Shown here one piece after another: positions 26,308-35,840 of a stretch of DNA of 64,000 bases; positions within the stretch are counted from its first letter, which is position 1, and each line of letters starts with the position of its first letter. The position numbers and the translations under genes are program-made. The DNA is from Dyadobacter fermentans (lineage in GTDB: Bacteria > Bacteroidota > Bacteroidia > Cytophagales > Spirosomataceae): positions 1 to 64,000 of the forward strand of contig NZ_JAHXBN010000032.1 of NCBI RefSeq assembly GCF_019924045.1, read 5' to 3'. A model generated the notes under the pieces. The model searched no databases and was not told where the DNA came from. It worked only from the letters and a program-made list of their open reading frames with translations.

Positions 26308-27218
26308 AACTACTGATCCTGACTATCCCACTGGTTTTGGGAATACTCGCGCAACGTGTTTACGCGCAGGAATTCCAGTTTACCGTCAATCTCAACTATG
26401 AGCAGCTGGTGGCGCAACAAAAGACCGACCCGCAGTCGATGAACCAGTTACAGACTTATATGAATGATTTTCTCAATAATACCCGTTGGACAAACGACCA
26501 ATTTGCCAAGGAAGAGAAGATCAAATGTAAGCTCAATGTGAACCTTACCCGCTCTCTGGCGCAGGGAAATTACGAAGGCAATGCACAGTTGATTGTTTCC
26601 CGGCCTGTGTATGGTTCTACCTACGAAACCGCGTTGTTTACGTATGTCGATAAGAATTTCACATTCACTTACCTCCCTAGCACGCAGCTGTATTTTAATG
26701 AAAACACCTATACCGAAGAGCTTCCGTATATTCTGGCGTTTTACGCCAACATCGCACTGATTTTCGATTATGACTCGTTCAGCAAAATGGGGGGATCGCC
26801 ATATGTCCAGAAAGCATTCAACCTGGTGAACCTTGCGAGAAACTCCTCGCCGAACAAGCGCGGCTGGGACTCGAACGGCGATTCTAAAAACCGCTATTGG
26901 CTGATCGAAAATCTTCAAAGCCAACAATTTACCCCATTTCGCGAAGGGATGTATAAGTACTATCGCCAGGGCCTGGACGTAGCGACGCAAAATCCGGCGG
27001 AAACCCGTGCGAAAACGCTTGAATTCCTGAACACCATTAAGGAGGTGAATCAGCTCCGTCCGGCGAGCGTAGTGGTCAATTCGTTTTTTGATGCCAAATC
27101 GGATGAATTGTATAAAATAATGATCGAGGGATTACCGGAGCAACGCACGCAAGCATACACCCTGCTGGTTAATCTCGACCCTTCGAAAACCCAGCTATAC
27201 CAGCGGCTATCCATGTAG
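26292..27218 (+). CDS. porD: Type IX secretion-associated protein PorD (DUF4835)
   Basis: A 308-residue exported protein: signal segment LLILTIPLVLGILAQRVYAQ, then EFQFTVNLNYEQL. Its internal motifs NEELPYILAFYANIALIFDYDS (seen here as TEELPYILAFYANIALIF) and NPKRGWDSNGDSKNRYWLIENL (seen here as NKRGWDSNGDSKNRYWL) are hallmarks of the DUF4835 family. The family is linked to the type IX secretion system under the name PorD; its exact job is unclear. The gene overlaps coaBC by 16 bp and precedes an Sm-like gene and recN, a conserved order. A functional T9SS is also implied by the sorting-domain protein at 23.0 kb. Confidence 0.88.
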   Translation: MERSIKLLILTIPLVLGILAQRVYAQEFQFTVNLNYEQLVAQQKTDPQSMNQLQTYMNDFLNNTRWTNDQFAKEEKIKCKLNVNLTRSLAQGNYEGNAQLIVSRPVYGSTYETALFTYVDKNFTFTYLPSTQLYFNENTYTEELPYILAFYANIALIFDYDSFSKMGGSPYVQKAFNLVNLARNSSPNKRGWDSNGDSKNRYWLIENLQSQQFTPFREGMYKYYRQGLDVATQNPAETRAKTLEFLNTIKEVNQLRPASVVVNSFFDAKSDELYKIMIEGLPEQRTQAYTLLVNLDPSKTQLYQRLSM

Positions 27219-27228
27219 CACGTTATTC

Positions 27229-27483
27229 ATGAGTAAAAGACTGATACGGATCACACCCGACCAAATAGCGAGCAAACAGGGTATTTTACGAAAACACCCG
27301 CTCAATGCCGTCCTATCAAACGGAAACACCATTTTTGGCATATTACTCTCCGTCGATGCCACGCAGCTTGTTTTGAAAGATACCCGCAACCACCTGCACC
27401 AGATCGCCCTTTCCGACTTGTACGAAGTGGTCTACGACGACGACAGAGGCATTGTACCGCCCAGCAGGCACGCCACCTTATAA
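27229..27483 (+). CDS. Small Sm-like (Hfq-like fold) protein
   Basis: An 84-residue protein: MSKRLIRITPDQIASKQGIL, then HPLNAVLSNGNTIFGILLSV, DATQLVLKDTRNHLHQIALSDLYEV. The alternating strand pattern with G-x-hydrophobic turns and a final aspartate-containing strand is that of an Sm/Hfq-type barrel, but the Hfq KH motif is absent, so I do not call it Hfq. It lies 10 bp after porD and about 130 bp before recN. RNA binding is an inference from the fold guess. The acidic tail VYDDDRGIVPPSRHATL is short. Confidence 0.6.
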   Translation: MSKRLIRITPDQIASKQGILRKHPLNAVLSNGNTIFGILLSVDATQLVLKDTRNHLHQIALSDLYEVVYDDDRGIVPPSRHATL

Positions 27484-27613
27484 AATCAGGGCAACTTCCT
27501 GTTATATTTCCTAATTGGGAAGATCATGCCTATATTCGTATCGGAGACGACGTTGATCCCCTTCATCATAGCCAGGTTGCATCATCTCCGGCAATCTGCT
27601 TCCTAAATTAGAC

Positions 27614-29269
27614 ATGCTTTCTAATTTACTGATCAAAAACTATGCGCTGATAAAGCACCTAGAAATGTCCCCCGATCCCGGCCTGAACATCATTACGGGC
27701 GAAACGGGTGCCGGTAAATCCATTATGCTTGGTGCAATAGGCCTGCTGCTCGGAAACAGGGCAGACGCAAAATCGCTGTACGACAGCAGCGAGAAATGTG
27801 TAATTGAAGGCACTTTCAACCTGACAGGCTACGATCTGGCTCCAAACTTCGAGGATGAGAATCTCGACTTCTCGGAAGAATGCATTGTGCGCCGTGAAAT
27901 CTCCGCAGCTGGTAAGTCCAGAGCATTCATCAACGACACACCCGTCAACCTGGAAACGCTTCGGAAGATCGGCATGCAGTTGCTCGATGTCCATTCCCAA
28001 CACGATTCGATATTGCTTGGGAATAACGAGTTTCAACTACGCGTCGTCGACTCCTACGCCGAAAACGCCTATCTGCTCAAAACATACCAGGCCGATTTTA
28101 ATGCTTACCGGGAAGCTGTAAAAGCCTTCGACGAACTGAAACGCCAGGCACACCAGCTTCGCAAAGAGTTCGATTATGACCAATTCCTCTTTCAGGAATT
28201 GAATAATGCCGGCTTGAAAGCCGACGAACAGGAAAAGCTGGAACAGGAACTGACCATTCTGGAAAATGCAGTAGAGATTAAAGAAAAACTCCAACTAGCC
28301 CACGCTTATCTGGATAACCCCGAGAACTCGGCCCTCGACTTACTGAAAAGTGCAGTAGGCTCACTTACGCAAGCGTCCCGGCTGGTAAGCGAATATGATA
28401 TCCTGCGCCAACGTGCCCAAAGCGCACTCATTGAGCTTCGCGACCTGGCAGAGGAAATCGACCAGGTGAATGGGAATGTGGAGTTGGATTCGGCGCGGAC
28501 TGAGGTCGTTCAGGAGCGGCTGGACCTGATTTATTCACTACTCAAAAAACACCAGGTTTCCGCCGTCGCACAGCTGCTGGATATCGAAGCCAACTTGCAG
28601 GGCAAGCTGAGCATTGTTATGAACCTGGATGAAGACTTGGCCGCGGCCGAGAAGAAAGTTACACAAACGCACGACAAGATGCTCGCCGGCGCAAAAGTAC
28701 TTTCCGACAGGCGCAGAAAGGTGACCAAAGCCATTGAAAAGCTTATTCTGGACCGGCTGTATGAGCTCGGCATTCCCAATGCATCGCTCAGCATCCAGAT
28801 CAACGAAACCGCCCCGGCTCCAAGCGGAATTGACTCCGCAACGTTCCTCTTCAGCGGCAATAAGGGGATTGTTCCCCAAGAATTGAAATTAGTTGCCTCC
28901 GGCGGGGAATTTTCCCGGCTAATGATGGTTATTAAATATATACTCGCCGACAAGCGAAAGCTGCCGACCATTATTTTCGACGAGATCGACACCGGTGTTT
29001 CCGGCGAGATTGCCAAAAAGATGGGAAAAATGATGCAAAATATGGCGATAAACCACCAGATTATCGCTATTACGCATTTGCACCAGATTGCCAGCAGCGG
29101 CGACGCGCACTATTTTGTATATAAAGATCACTCCTCCGACAGAACTGTCAGCAGGATCAAAAAACTCACCATCGATGAACGTGTACAGGAGATCGCTCAG
29201 ATGATCGGCGGGCATAATCCGTCGGAAGCCGTGCTGCACAATGCACGTGAAATGATTCTGAAAGATTGA
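27614..29269 (+). CDS. recN: DNA repair ATPase RecN
   Basis: A 551-residue SMC-like protein with Walker A GETGAGKS (residues 29-36), a long coiled-coil middle (about 150-370) and, near the C-terminus, LKLVASGGEFSRLMMVIKYIL (ABC signature) followed by TIIFDEIDTGVSGEIAKKMG (Walker B and D-loop). RecN acts at double-strand breaks, holding ends or sister chromosomes together during recombination. The start at ATG 27614 gives MLSNLLIKNYALIKHLEM, the usual RecN N-terminus. It is preceded by 130 bp without a gene. The reading frame is intact. Confidence 0.95.
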   Translation: MLSNLLIKNYALIKHLEMSPDPGLNIITGETGAGKSIMLGAIGLLLGNRADAKSLYDSSEKCVIEGTFNLTGYDLAPNFEDENLDFSEECIVRREISAAGKSRAFINDTPVNLETLRKIGMQLLDVHSQHDSILLGNNEFQLRVVDSYAENAYLLKTYQADFNAYREAVKAFDELKRQAHQLRKEFDYDQFLFQELNNAGLKADEQEKLEQELTILENAVEIKEKLQLAHAYLDNPENSALDLLKSAVGSLTQASRLVSEYDILRQRAQSALIELRDLAEEIDQVNGNVELDSARTEVVQERLDLIYSLLKKHQVSAVAQLLDIEANLQGKLSIVMNLDEDLAAAEKKVTQTHDKMLAGAKVLSDRRRKVTKAIEKLILDRLYELGIPNASLSIQINETAPAPSGIDSATFLFSGNKGIVPQELKLVASGGEFSRLMMVIKYILADKRKLPTIIFDEIDTGVSGEIAKKMGKMMQNMAINHQIIAITHLHQIASSGDAHYFVYKDHSSDRTVSRIKKLTIDERVQEIAQMIGGHNPSEAVLHNAREMILKD

Positions 29270-29299
29270 CCTATGCTTTTTCGGTTAAACCCATTTAAT

Positions 29300-29737
29300 A
29301 TGAAAAACCTTACCCTTCTATCATTCCTCCTCACACTTTGCTTCGCGTGTGGGAAAGACAAAGACCAGGAAAAACTGACAAATCTTGAAACCGAAGTACT
29401 GGCGATTCACGACGAAGTAATGCCTCAGCAGGAAGATATTGTGAGCCTGAAATCACAACTTTCCAAAAAAATTCAGGGAATCGACAGCCTTCAAAACGTA
29501 GGTGTAAGCAGCAATACGATGGCCGAACAGCGCATTAAGGCGGTAGATCTCAATCAGAAACTGGCCGATGCAGATAAGCTTATGATGGACTGGATGCATG
29601 CATACCGCGGCGATTCGGCCAAAAAACTGGAACCCAAAGAAGCTCTCCTTTATTTCGAAAAAGAGAAAGAAAGGATATTGCTCGTCAAACAAGCCACACT
29701 GAAATCTATCCAGGAGGCGAAAACATTTTTAGAATAA
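29300..29737 (+). CDS. Small coiled-coil lipoprotein
   Basis: Starting at ATG 29300 (MKNLTLLSFLLTLCFACGKDK) the protein has 145 residues; the frame is open from an ATG at 29273, but the later one places the signal correctly. The lipobox FAC gives a lipidated Cys. The mature part is helical and charged (LTNLETEVLAIHDEVMPQ, QRIKAVDLNQKLADADKLMMDW), predicting a coiled coil. A conserved MDWMHAYRG segment lies near residue 100. It follows recN directly and precedes the SCO protein by 7 bp, so these genes may be cotranscribed. Function unknown. Confidence 0.7.
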   Translation: MKNLTLLSFLLTLCFACGKDKDQEKLTNLETEVLAIHDEVMPQQEDIVSLKSQLSKKIQGIDSLQNVGVSSNTMAEQRIKAVDLNQKLADADKLMMDWMHAYRGDSAKKLEPKEALLYFEKEKERILLVKQATLKSIQEAKTFLE

Positions 29738-29744
29738 CCCGTTT

Positions 29745-30407
29745 ATGAATTCGAAAGTAAAATCATTCCTTTTCCATTCGCTGTTTATTTCCGGTTCAAT
29801 GGCTGCCATTACCGGTTGCGGTGATTCGGACAATAGACTGCCGATCCTGGGAGAGCGCGACGTTGTGAAGAAGACTGTGGATGGAAAGGAAGTCGTTGAC
29901 ACCATTTATAACAAGATCCCGAAATTCGCTTTTGTTAACCAGTACGGAGATACTATTACCGAGAAAATTGTCGAAAACAAGATTTACGTAACCGACTTTT
30001 TCTTCACGACCTGCCCTACCATTTGCCCGGTTATGAAAAAGCAAATGGTAAAGGTATATGAAGCATACAAGGGTAACCCGGATGTGATGATCCTCTCCCA
30101 CTCCATTGACCCCGAACACGACACACCGGCAGTACTGAACCAATTTGCGAAGGATTTGGGCGTGGAAGGCCAGCAATGGCAGTTCCTGACGGGCGACAAG
30201 GCCCGGATTTATGAAATTGGCCAAAAGAATTATATGTCCACAGCCAAGGAAGACACCACCGTGCAGGGCGGATACATCCACAGCGGGGCATTCATCCTCG
30301 TCGACAAGGACAAGCACGTGCGCGGCATGTATGACGGTACCACTGAAGAAGGTACCAAAAAATTGCTCAACGACATGGAAAGGTTACTGGCTGAATACAA
30401 AAAATGA
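29745..30407 (+). CDS. SCO-family copper chaperone lipoprotein
   Basis: A 220-residue lipoprotein (SGSMAAITGCGDSDN) with a thioredoxin fold. The copper motif is FFFTTCPTICPVMKKQM (CxxxC), with the required His in GYIHSGAFILVDKDKHVRG and SHSIDPEHDTP in between. SCO proteins deliver copper to the CuA site of cytochrome oxidase and may reduce its cysteines. Its stop overlaps the cytochrome c gene by 4 bp, consistent with joint use in respiration. Location is periplasmic, anchored by lipid. Confidence 0.88.
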   Translation: MNSKVKSFLFHSLFISGSMAAITGCGDSDNRLPILGERDVVKKTVDGKEVVDTIYNKIPKFAFVNQYGDTITEKIVENKIYVTDFFFTTCPTICPVMKKQMVKVYEAYKGNPDVMILSHSIDPEHDTPAVLNQFAKDLGVEGQQWQFLTGDKARIYEIGQKNYMSTAKEDTTVQGGYIHSGAFILVDKDKHVRGMYDGTTEEGTKKLLNDMERLLAEYKK

Positions 30408-30841
30408 AATTGCTGCAATTGAACCGTACCGCCACAGCCCGCATCCTGGTGTTGCTAATGCTGGGCCTGGCATCATGCCGCAGTTCGGAAGAACTGAAAA
30501 GTGAGCAGTATTTTGTGACCGGACAGCAGTTGTACATGACGCATTGTGCCAACTGCCATCAAATGGAAGGCAAAGGAATGTCCAATCTGTACCCTCCCAT
30601 TGCCGGGTCGCCGATTCTTTCCGACAAGGAACGCGTAGCCTGTATTATCCAGTACGGCATGAGCGATACGATCGTTGTGAACGGCAAGAAGTTCAGCAGG
30701 CCCATGCCTCCCAATCCTAAATTGACCGAGATAGAAATTGCGGAAATCGTAAGTTTTGTTTCAATGAAATGGGGCAAAGACAGCGTTTATACACCCATTG
30801 AGGTTATACACAAAGCATTGGCGGAATGCAAGGCTGATTAA
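30404..30841 (+). CDS. Exported c-type cytochrome
   Basis: A 145-residue protein with a lipoprotein signal (LVLLMLGLASCRSSEEL) and one haem site CANCHQMEGKGM at about residue 47, with a likely axial Met in SRPMPPNPKLTEIEIAEIVSFV. It is a class I mono-haem cytochrome c, of the type that donates to terminal oxidases. Translationally coupled to the SCO gene by a 4-bp overlap. Its stop codon overlaps the convergent lptC stop, so the two transcripts end tail to tail without a visible terminator. Confidence 0.85.
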   Translation: MKLLQLNRTATARILVLLMLGLASCRSSEELKSEQYFVTGQQLYMTHCANCHQMEGKGMSNLYPPIAGSPILSDKERVACIIQYGMSDTIVVNGKKFSRPMPPNPKLTEIEIAEIVSFVSMKWGKDSVYTPIEVIHKALAECKAD

Positions 30842-31413
30842 AATTCTGTAAGGAATGTTCCGGTACCTTTCCGCAACTTGATCCGGGAAAAGTCCTGTTC
30901 GGCATCCATTCCCACCGCATTGGTCGTTTCCGATGTCAATGTATTTCTTACTTTCAATGGCTTATCAGTAAAAACCTTGCGGGTTCCCGGGCTCCAATTG
31001 AGCTCGGTGGTCGTCAGGATTTGGTGGTCCTGTAATTTCACAACACGCACATGTCCCTTCACAATATACACGTCCGCATTGCGGTCGTACCTGCCCGAGT
31101 CCGAGCGCAGCGTAGTTACCACCGTTCCCAGCGAATCAAAAAAACTGATATTGACCGAGTCCGGAAAAACCCGGGTTTCGTTCTGATAGGTTAATGACCT
31201 GGGCGTTTTGACATACACTTTCATGTTGCCTTGCTCGCTGTACTTCACCACCAGGTCGTTGACAATTTCTATCGGTCCATTGTAAGCCGCTCCGATTTTA
31301 TCCGTTTTCGGTTCACAAGCTGCGAAAAACAACGCGCAAAGTGCCAGAATACAAAAAGGAGATAAGTGATTATCTCCTTTTGAAAAAACCTTTTGAATGC
31401 TTTTGCTAAGCAT
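30838..31413 (-). CDS. lptC: LPS export periplasmic protein LptC
   Basis: A 191-residue protein with a lipobox (LALCALFFAACEPKTDK) and the LptC/OstA beta-jellyroll: NDLVVKYSEQGNMKVYVKTP, FPDSVNISFFDSLG, LRSDSGRYDRNADVYIVKGHVRVV, then LTTTELNWSPGTRKVFTDKPL. LptC links the inner-membrane LptB2FG extractor to periplasmic LptA; the Bacteroidota version is a lipoprotein. It lies 12 bp after the outer-membrane protein gene on the same strand. A strong hairpin lies within codons 11-20. The stop is shared with the convergent cytochrome gene. Confidence 0.85.
   Translation of the reverse strand: MLSKSIQKVFSKGDNHLSPFCILALCALFFAACEPKTDKIGAAYNGPIEIVNDLVVKYSEQGNMKVYVKTPRSLTYQNETRVFPDSVNISFFDSLGTVVTTLRSDSGRYDRNADVYIVKGHVRVVKLQDHQILTTTELNWSPGTRKVFTDKPLKVRNTLTSETTNAVGMDAEQDFSRIKLRKGTGTFLTEF
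31354..31381. repeat. Perfect 12-bp inverted repeat inside lptC
   Basis: AAAAGGAGATAA (31354-31365), loop GTGA, and TTATCTCCTTTT (31370-31381) are perfectly complementary, within the first 20 codons of lptC. On the lptC mRNA the second arm ends in a U-rich tail, so the structure resembles an attenuator or terminator within the coding sequence. Confidence 0.6.
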
Positions 31414-31425
31414 AAGACTGCCTGT

Positions 31426-32715
31426 TTAGTCGATCCTTCTTTTCTCAAACCATCTCTCCAGGAGCGTCACACCCAAAACCACGCGTCCGTAACGCTCGCG
31501 GATGGCGCCGCCGGAGTTGGTACCGCGATGCCCTCCTACCAATGCTATCGAAAGGAAATTGGCAAAACCACGGCCCATCGGGAAAGTAAAGCCGAGGCTG
31601 ACATTTGTATCGTTGATTTTCGTTGTGCCCACCACATACGGCGTGTTACCGGTGCTAAAACCAATACGGTAGCGAACGTTGTCAAAATAGTTAAGTGAGG
31701 CGAACTTTGGGATATATTCCGCACCGACGTGCAGACGATTCACGTCTCTCAGCGCTTCATTCACATTTCCGAAACCTCTGTATTGGGACCATGACTGGTG
31801 ACTATAATCCACAGAAACCGTCATTTTGAATGGCCATTCAAGCGTTGCTCCTACCTGGTATTGCTCAGGCACTTTCATGGAACCGCCCAGGTTGTTTTCT
31901 AATGTATCGGGTGTTGCAACAGGGAATGAACCTTGCGTAAGCTCAAATGAGGTCGTTTTGGTCGCATTCAAAGCAGTACTGAAACTATATGCACCACCAA
32001 GGTTCAGATTCAGCTTGTTTTCCTTTTTAATAGGGATACGAACGGAACCACCGGCGCGGAAGGCAATGTCCGAATAGGTATTGCGTTCGTTAAGGCTCAC
32101 GATGTAGTCAGACGGCACGCCATTTACAAAAAGCATTACGTCCGACGCTCTTCGCACATTGCCGAAAAAATAGCTGCTTTCGAGGCCCAGGCTTACATAA
32201 CGTCCGATTTGGAACGAGTTGACTACCGATGCCTTGTTGACGCCGCCTTTTCCTGAAACGGTATATTGCGCAACGCCTGTTGAACCGGATACCGGCCGCG
32301 TAAACGAGTTCTCAAAGTCAATAAAGCTGTAAGGCTTCAAATTGGCGCCGATTACCCATCTAGGTGTAATAGGAAACGACAAAGACAGATAAGCCAGGTT
32401 TCCACCTGCGTTTCTCTGATTCAGGTTCCCGGAAGCAATATCCTTATATTGTCCAACCAACCCCACATCCAGTGTAGTAAACCTGTTACGCACCCAGAGC
32501 GCCGGGTTCAGGTTGTTGACCTGGAATCCGCTTCCTGCGGCGACACCGGCTCCTCCCATACCAGTATTGTCGGAATATGCATCCCCGTAAAATTCCCCCA
32601 TGCCGAGCGATGAATACGGAGAATTGCCCAATCCTTGTGCTTTTGCAAGATTTGTACAACCCCAACCGAGTGTAATGGCAAGCGTGACTATTCCTATTCT
32701 ACTGTAAAGAGACAT
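31426..32715 (-). CDS. Outer-membrane beta-barrel protein (FadL/OmpP1-like appearance)
   Basis: A 429-residue exported protein (signal VTLAITLGWGCTNLAKAQ). After LGNSPYSSLGMGEFYGDAYSDNTGMGGAGVA there are many alternating, aromatic-rich strands ending in polar turns, and the end REIYGRVVLGVTLLERWF is written here as ERYGRVVLGVTLLERWF. The NNLNPAL motif near residue 67 is shared with FadL-like transporters and PorV-type proteins. I cannot decide between these. Its start overlaps the coaX end by 17 bp, and lptC follows, so it is in a three-gene operon. Location: outer membrane. Confidence 0.65.
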   Translation of the reverse strand: MSLYSRIGIVTLAITLGWGCTNLAKAQGLGNSPYSSLGMGEFYGDAYSDNTGMGGAGVAAGSGFQVNNLNPALWVRNRFTTLDVGLVGQYKDIASGNLNQRNAGGNLAYLSLSFPITPRWVIGANLKPYSFIDFENSFTRPVSGSTGVAQYTVSGKGGVNKASVVNSFQIGRYVSLGLESSYFFGNVRRASDVMLFVNGVPSDYIVSLNERNTYSDIAFRAGGSVRIPIKKENKLNLNLGGAYSFSTALNATKTTSFELTQGSFPVATPDTLENNLGGSMKVPEQYQVGATLEWPFKMTVSVDYSHQSWSQYRGFGNVNEALRDVNRLHVGAEYIPKFASLNYFDNVRYRIGFSTGNTPYVVGTTKINDTNVSLGFTFPMGRGFANFLSIALVGGHRGTNSGGAIRERYGRVVLGVTLLERWFEKRRID

Positions 32716-33421
32716 TATATGTTAAAATTCTGTTCAATCCTATTAAAACCAGTTCCGGCACCGCAAAGATGGGTGGTTTCAAGCTACTTTCAAAAAAAGC
32801 AGCATCCCCACCGCATAATACTACGCGTAAAGTCGGGTAATTGTGTCGGTATCGTTCAATAATTCCTTCGATTTCAGCAAGGGTGCCGTTCATTACACCG
32901 CTTTGCATCGCCTGACGGGTGCTTTTTCCGATCAAATCAGGCGTTTTTTCAGGCTCGAAAAGTGGAAGTCTTTTAGTAAACGTATGCATGGCGTTGAATC
33001 GCATCCGCACACCGGGAGAAATTAAGCCGCCCTGAAATGTTGCATGACGGTCGATGAGGTCATAGGTGATGCAGGTACCCATATCGATCACCACGAGATC
33101 TTCGCCGGGAAAGAGATAATTCGCCCCCGCAGCAGCGGCAATCCGGTCGGCACCGAGTGTCTGCGGCGTATCGTAATGTTTGGTAATCGGCAAAGGGGTG
33201 TCGGGCGTCAATCCCATCACCTGCACCGGTTCGCCCAGCGCTTCCTGAAACTCTTCCTGCGTCCTTCCGACTGACGAAAAAAACAAGTACTCCGGCAGTT
33301 CCGCCCTCACATTCCGGATCAATTCCGGGAATTCCAGGTGCGTCGTATATCGTATAAGTTTTTCCCCTTCGAACCATCCGATCTTCGAAAAGGTGTTCCC
33401 GGAATCCACAACAATGTTCAT
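32699..33421 (-). CDS. coaX: Type III pantothenate kinase
   Basis: About 240 residues from the second ATG (MNIVVDSGNTFSKIGWFEG); ATG 33430 would add MRT. The ASKHA fold shows phosphate 1 motif VDSGNT, GADRIAAAAGANYLFP, VVIDMGTCITYDLID, and GGLISPGVRMRFNAMH. CoaX phosphorylates pantothenate, is not inhibited by CoA and usually needs a monovalent cation. Together with CoaBC in this window it covers the first steps of CoA synthesis. It is the first gene of a coaX - OMP - lptC operon on the minus strand. Confidence 0.93.
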   Translation of the reverse strand: MNIVVDSGNTFSKIGWFEGEKLIRYTTHLEFPELIRNVRAELPEYLFFSSVGRTQEEFQEALGEPVQVMGLTPDTPLPITKHYDTPQTLGADRIAAAAGANYLFPGEDLVVIDMGTCITYDLIDRHATFQGGLISPGVRMRFNAMHTFTKRLPLFEPEKTPDLIGKSTRQAMQSGVMNGTLAEIEGIIERYRHNYPTLRVVLCGGDAAFFESSLKPPIFAVPELVLIGLNRILTYNVSLQ

Positions 33422-33430
33422 AGTCCGCAA

Positions 33431-33916
33431 AATTCCGATTTTCCCTCCACAAAAACTAAGGCTGCAAAAAAGTTACTGCGCGTTAAATCACCGACTTGGG
33501 CACATTATCCGAGATTTTTTGTCATACAAAAACAATAATAAATAGCTTGGCACGGTTTTTAAGCTAAATATTTGGAAATTAAACCATATATATTTACCTT
33601 CGTCCATCCAAGTCAGTATCGACTCGTAAATCCAAATTCCATCTCGCAGTAACTTCGCGCCTCAGCGTTATCGAGATTTAAAATCTTGCTGATTTATTGT
33701 CAATACTTCCTGTTTGTACCTGTTACAATTTTCAGATTTGATCCATCAAAGTTTTGCAGTTTGTAAAGCCTTTCGCGCGGGCTTTCGCAATAAATGCTTA
33801 TCAACCTATCAATGACCATCACGTGACTTCAGGGCGCGCAGTCCTGTTTATATCCAATTATATTCACAACCTTATTGTCCAATTGGTAAAGTGACCCTTT
33901 ACTTACCATTTTCTGT
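33431..33916. other. Divergent intergenic region between coaX and rho
   Basis: About 490 bp without a gene. It should hold the promoters of coaX (minus) and rho (plus). GTAAAG (33886-33891) and CTTTAC (33897-33902) form a small inverted repeat immediately before the rho start. Such a long leader would allow autogenous control of rho, which is known in other bacteria, but no clear structure is seen. Confidence 0.4.
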
Positions 33917-35722
33917 ATGCCTACAATTGATGATTTAAACATTAAGCTTTTATCAGAGCTACGAGAAATAGCGGGTGCTCTGGGAATACCCGATCATGCC
34001 AAACTCCCTAAAAAAGAACTGATTAACAGGATAATTTCGCAGCAGGAAGCACCTGCGCCTGTTGCCGCACCCGTGGCTGTGGAAGCTCCTGTACTGGAAG
34101 CAGTTTCAGCGGATTCTGGTGAACCCAAGAAAAAACGGGCTCGCAGGCCCATCGAACCGACCCCCGTGCCGGTTCCCGTGAAAGGCGGCAATAACCGTCC
34201 TGTACGGAATAAAAAAGATATCCCAACCGGCCCTTCTTCTGCCCCGCTGTTCGATACCCCTGCCCGCCAGGAGTTTCCGAAACGCCAGGAAGAGCGTCCG
34301 AAAAATATAGATACATCGCTCGAAATCGACGAGGACAATGATACCCTCAACGACTTGGGCAGAGAAGAAATCCCTGCAGAAGTAGAGACAGCTACCGAGC
34401 CGGAAGTTACCGTCGCTGAAATTCAGGCTGACATTCAGGAAGAAAAACCGCCGGTAATTGCGCAGGAAGCAGTTGCTCAGCCACGAGAAGAGCGCCAGCA
34501 ACGCCCTCCTCACGAAGGCCAGGAAAGACACCAGCAGCCTCAGGCACAACGCGAAGACCCTTCTTCGAAAATCAAACGCAATTACAACAATTATGTAAGA
34601 GAGTTTGATGGCCTGATCGTCAATGAAGGTGTGCTGGAAATCATGCAGGACGGCGGCTACGGCTTCCTTCGCTCTGCGGATTACAACTACCTGGCAAGCC
34701 CCGACGATATTTACGTTTCACCCTCGCAAATCAAACTATTCGGTCTGAAAACCGGTGATACCGTAAAAGGTCAGATCCGCCCGCCGAAAGAAGGAGAAAA
34801 ATACTTCGCGCTGCTGCGCGTGGAGACGGTTAATGGAAAGACTACCGAAGAAATCCGCGACCGTATTCCATTTGAATACCTTACTCCATTGTTCCCGGAC
34901 GAATGCCTGCGCCTGAGCTCGCGCCCGGAACAATATTCTACCCGTATCCTCGATCTTTTTGCACCTATCGGAAAAGGCCAGCGCGGTATGATCGTCGCAC
35001 AGCCTAAAACCGGTAAAACCGTGCTTTTGAAAGAAATCGCAAATGCTATCACCCGTAACCACCCCGAAGTGTTCCTACTGATCCTTTTGATCGACGAACG
35101 CCCGGAAGAGGTTACCGACATGCAGCGCAGCGTACGTGCGGAAGTAATTGCTTCGACATTCGACGAGCAGGCCGACCGCCACGTGAAAGTTGCGAGCATT
35201 GTTTTGGAAAAAGCCAAAAGAATGGTGGAATGCGGTCACGACGTGGTGATTCTCCTTGACTCGATCACACGTCTGGCGCGTGCGTACAACACGGTGGTTC
35301 CTTCATCCGGTAAAATTCTCTCCGGTGGTGTGGATGCCAACGCATTGCATAAGCCGAAACGCTTCTTCGGCGCTGCACGTAACGTCGAAAACGGCGGCTC
35401 GCTGACGATTATCGCTACCGCATTGATCGACACCGGTTCCAAAATGGACGAAGTTATCTTCGAAGAATTCAAAGGTACCGGTAACATGGAATTGCAACTC
35501 GACCGTAAGCTATCCAACAAACGCGTATTCCCTGCCATTGACGTAATGGCATCCGGTACACGCCGCGAGGACTTGCTGCTCGACAAAGAAACACTCAAAA
35601 AAGTATGGATCCTACGCAAGCACATGGCCGACATGAACGCCATGGAATCAATGGACTTCCTGCTCGAACATATGAAAGGGACCCGGAACAACGAAGAGTT
35701 CCTGATCTCGATGAACCGATAA
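33917..35722 (+). CDS. rho: Transcription termination factor Rho with long N-terminal insertion
   Basis: A 601-residue Rho. The N-terminal helix bundle ([23 protein letters not shown]) is followed by an insertion of about 170 residues rich in P, E, Q and R (about 45-215), then the RNA-binding domain ([21 protein letters not shown]). The hexameric ATPase follows, with Walker [16 protein letters not shown], Walker [17 protein letters not shown], and the Q/R loops near the end ([16 protein letters not shown]). Insertions of this kind are common in Bacteroidota Rho and may form condensates or add RNA contacts. The gene is single, with a strong terminator behind it. Confidence 0.95.
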   Translation: MPTIDDLNIKLLSELREIAGALGIPDHAKLPKKELINRIISQQEAPAPVAAPVAVEAPVLEAVSADSGEPKKKRARRPIEPTPVPVPVKGGNNRPVRNKKDIPTGPSSAPLFDTPARQEFPKRQEERPKNIDTSLEIDEDNDTLNDLGREEIPAEVETATEPEVTVAEIQADIQEEKPPVIAQEAVAQPREERQQRPPHEGQERHQQPQAQREDPSSKIKRNYNNYVREFDGLIVNEGVLEIMQDGGYGFLRSADYNYLASPDDIYVSPSQIKLFGLKTGDTVKGQIRPPKEGEKYFALLRVETVNGKTTEEIRDRIPFEYLTPLFPDECLRLSSRPEQYSTRILDLFAPIGKGQRGMIVAQPKTGKTVLLKEIANAITRNHPEVFLLILLIDERPEEVTDMQRSVRAEVIASTFDEQADRHVKVASIVLEKAKRMVECGHDVVILLDSITRLARAYNTVVPSSGKILSGGVDANALHKPKRFFGAARNVENGGSLTIIATALIDTGSKMDEVIFEEFKGTGNMELQLDRKLSNKRVFPAIDVMASGTRREDLLLDKETLKKVWILRKHMADMNAMESMDFLLEHMKGTRNNEEFLISMNR

Positions 35723-35730
35723 ATAAGAAG

Positions 35731-35756
35731 GCCCGGACCAACGTCCGGGCTTTTTT
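35731..35756 (+). terminator. Terminator after rho
   Basis: GCCCGGAC (35731-35738) pairs with GTCCGGGC (35743-35750) around a 4-nt loop and is followed by TTTTTT. Confidence 0.9.
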
Positions 35757-35840
35757 GCGTTATAAGTGCTTCTATTGCATCTTATTGGACGAAACCCTAT
35801 TTTTAGGTAGTAGCGTACACAACGTTAAACTCCGTTCCTG

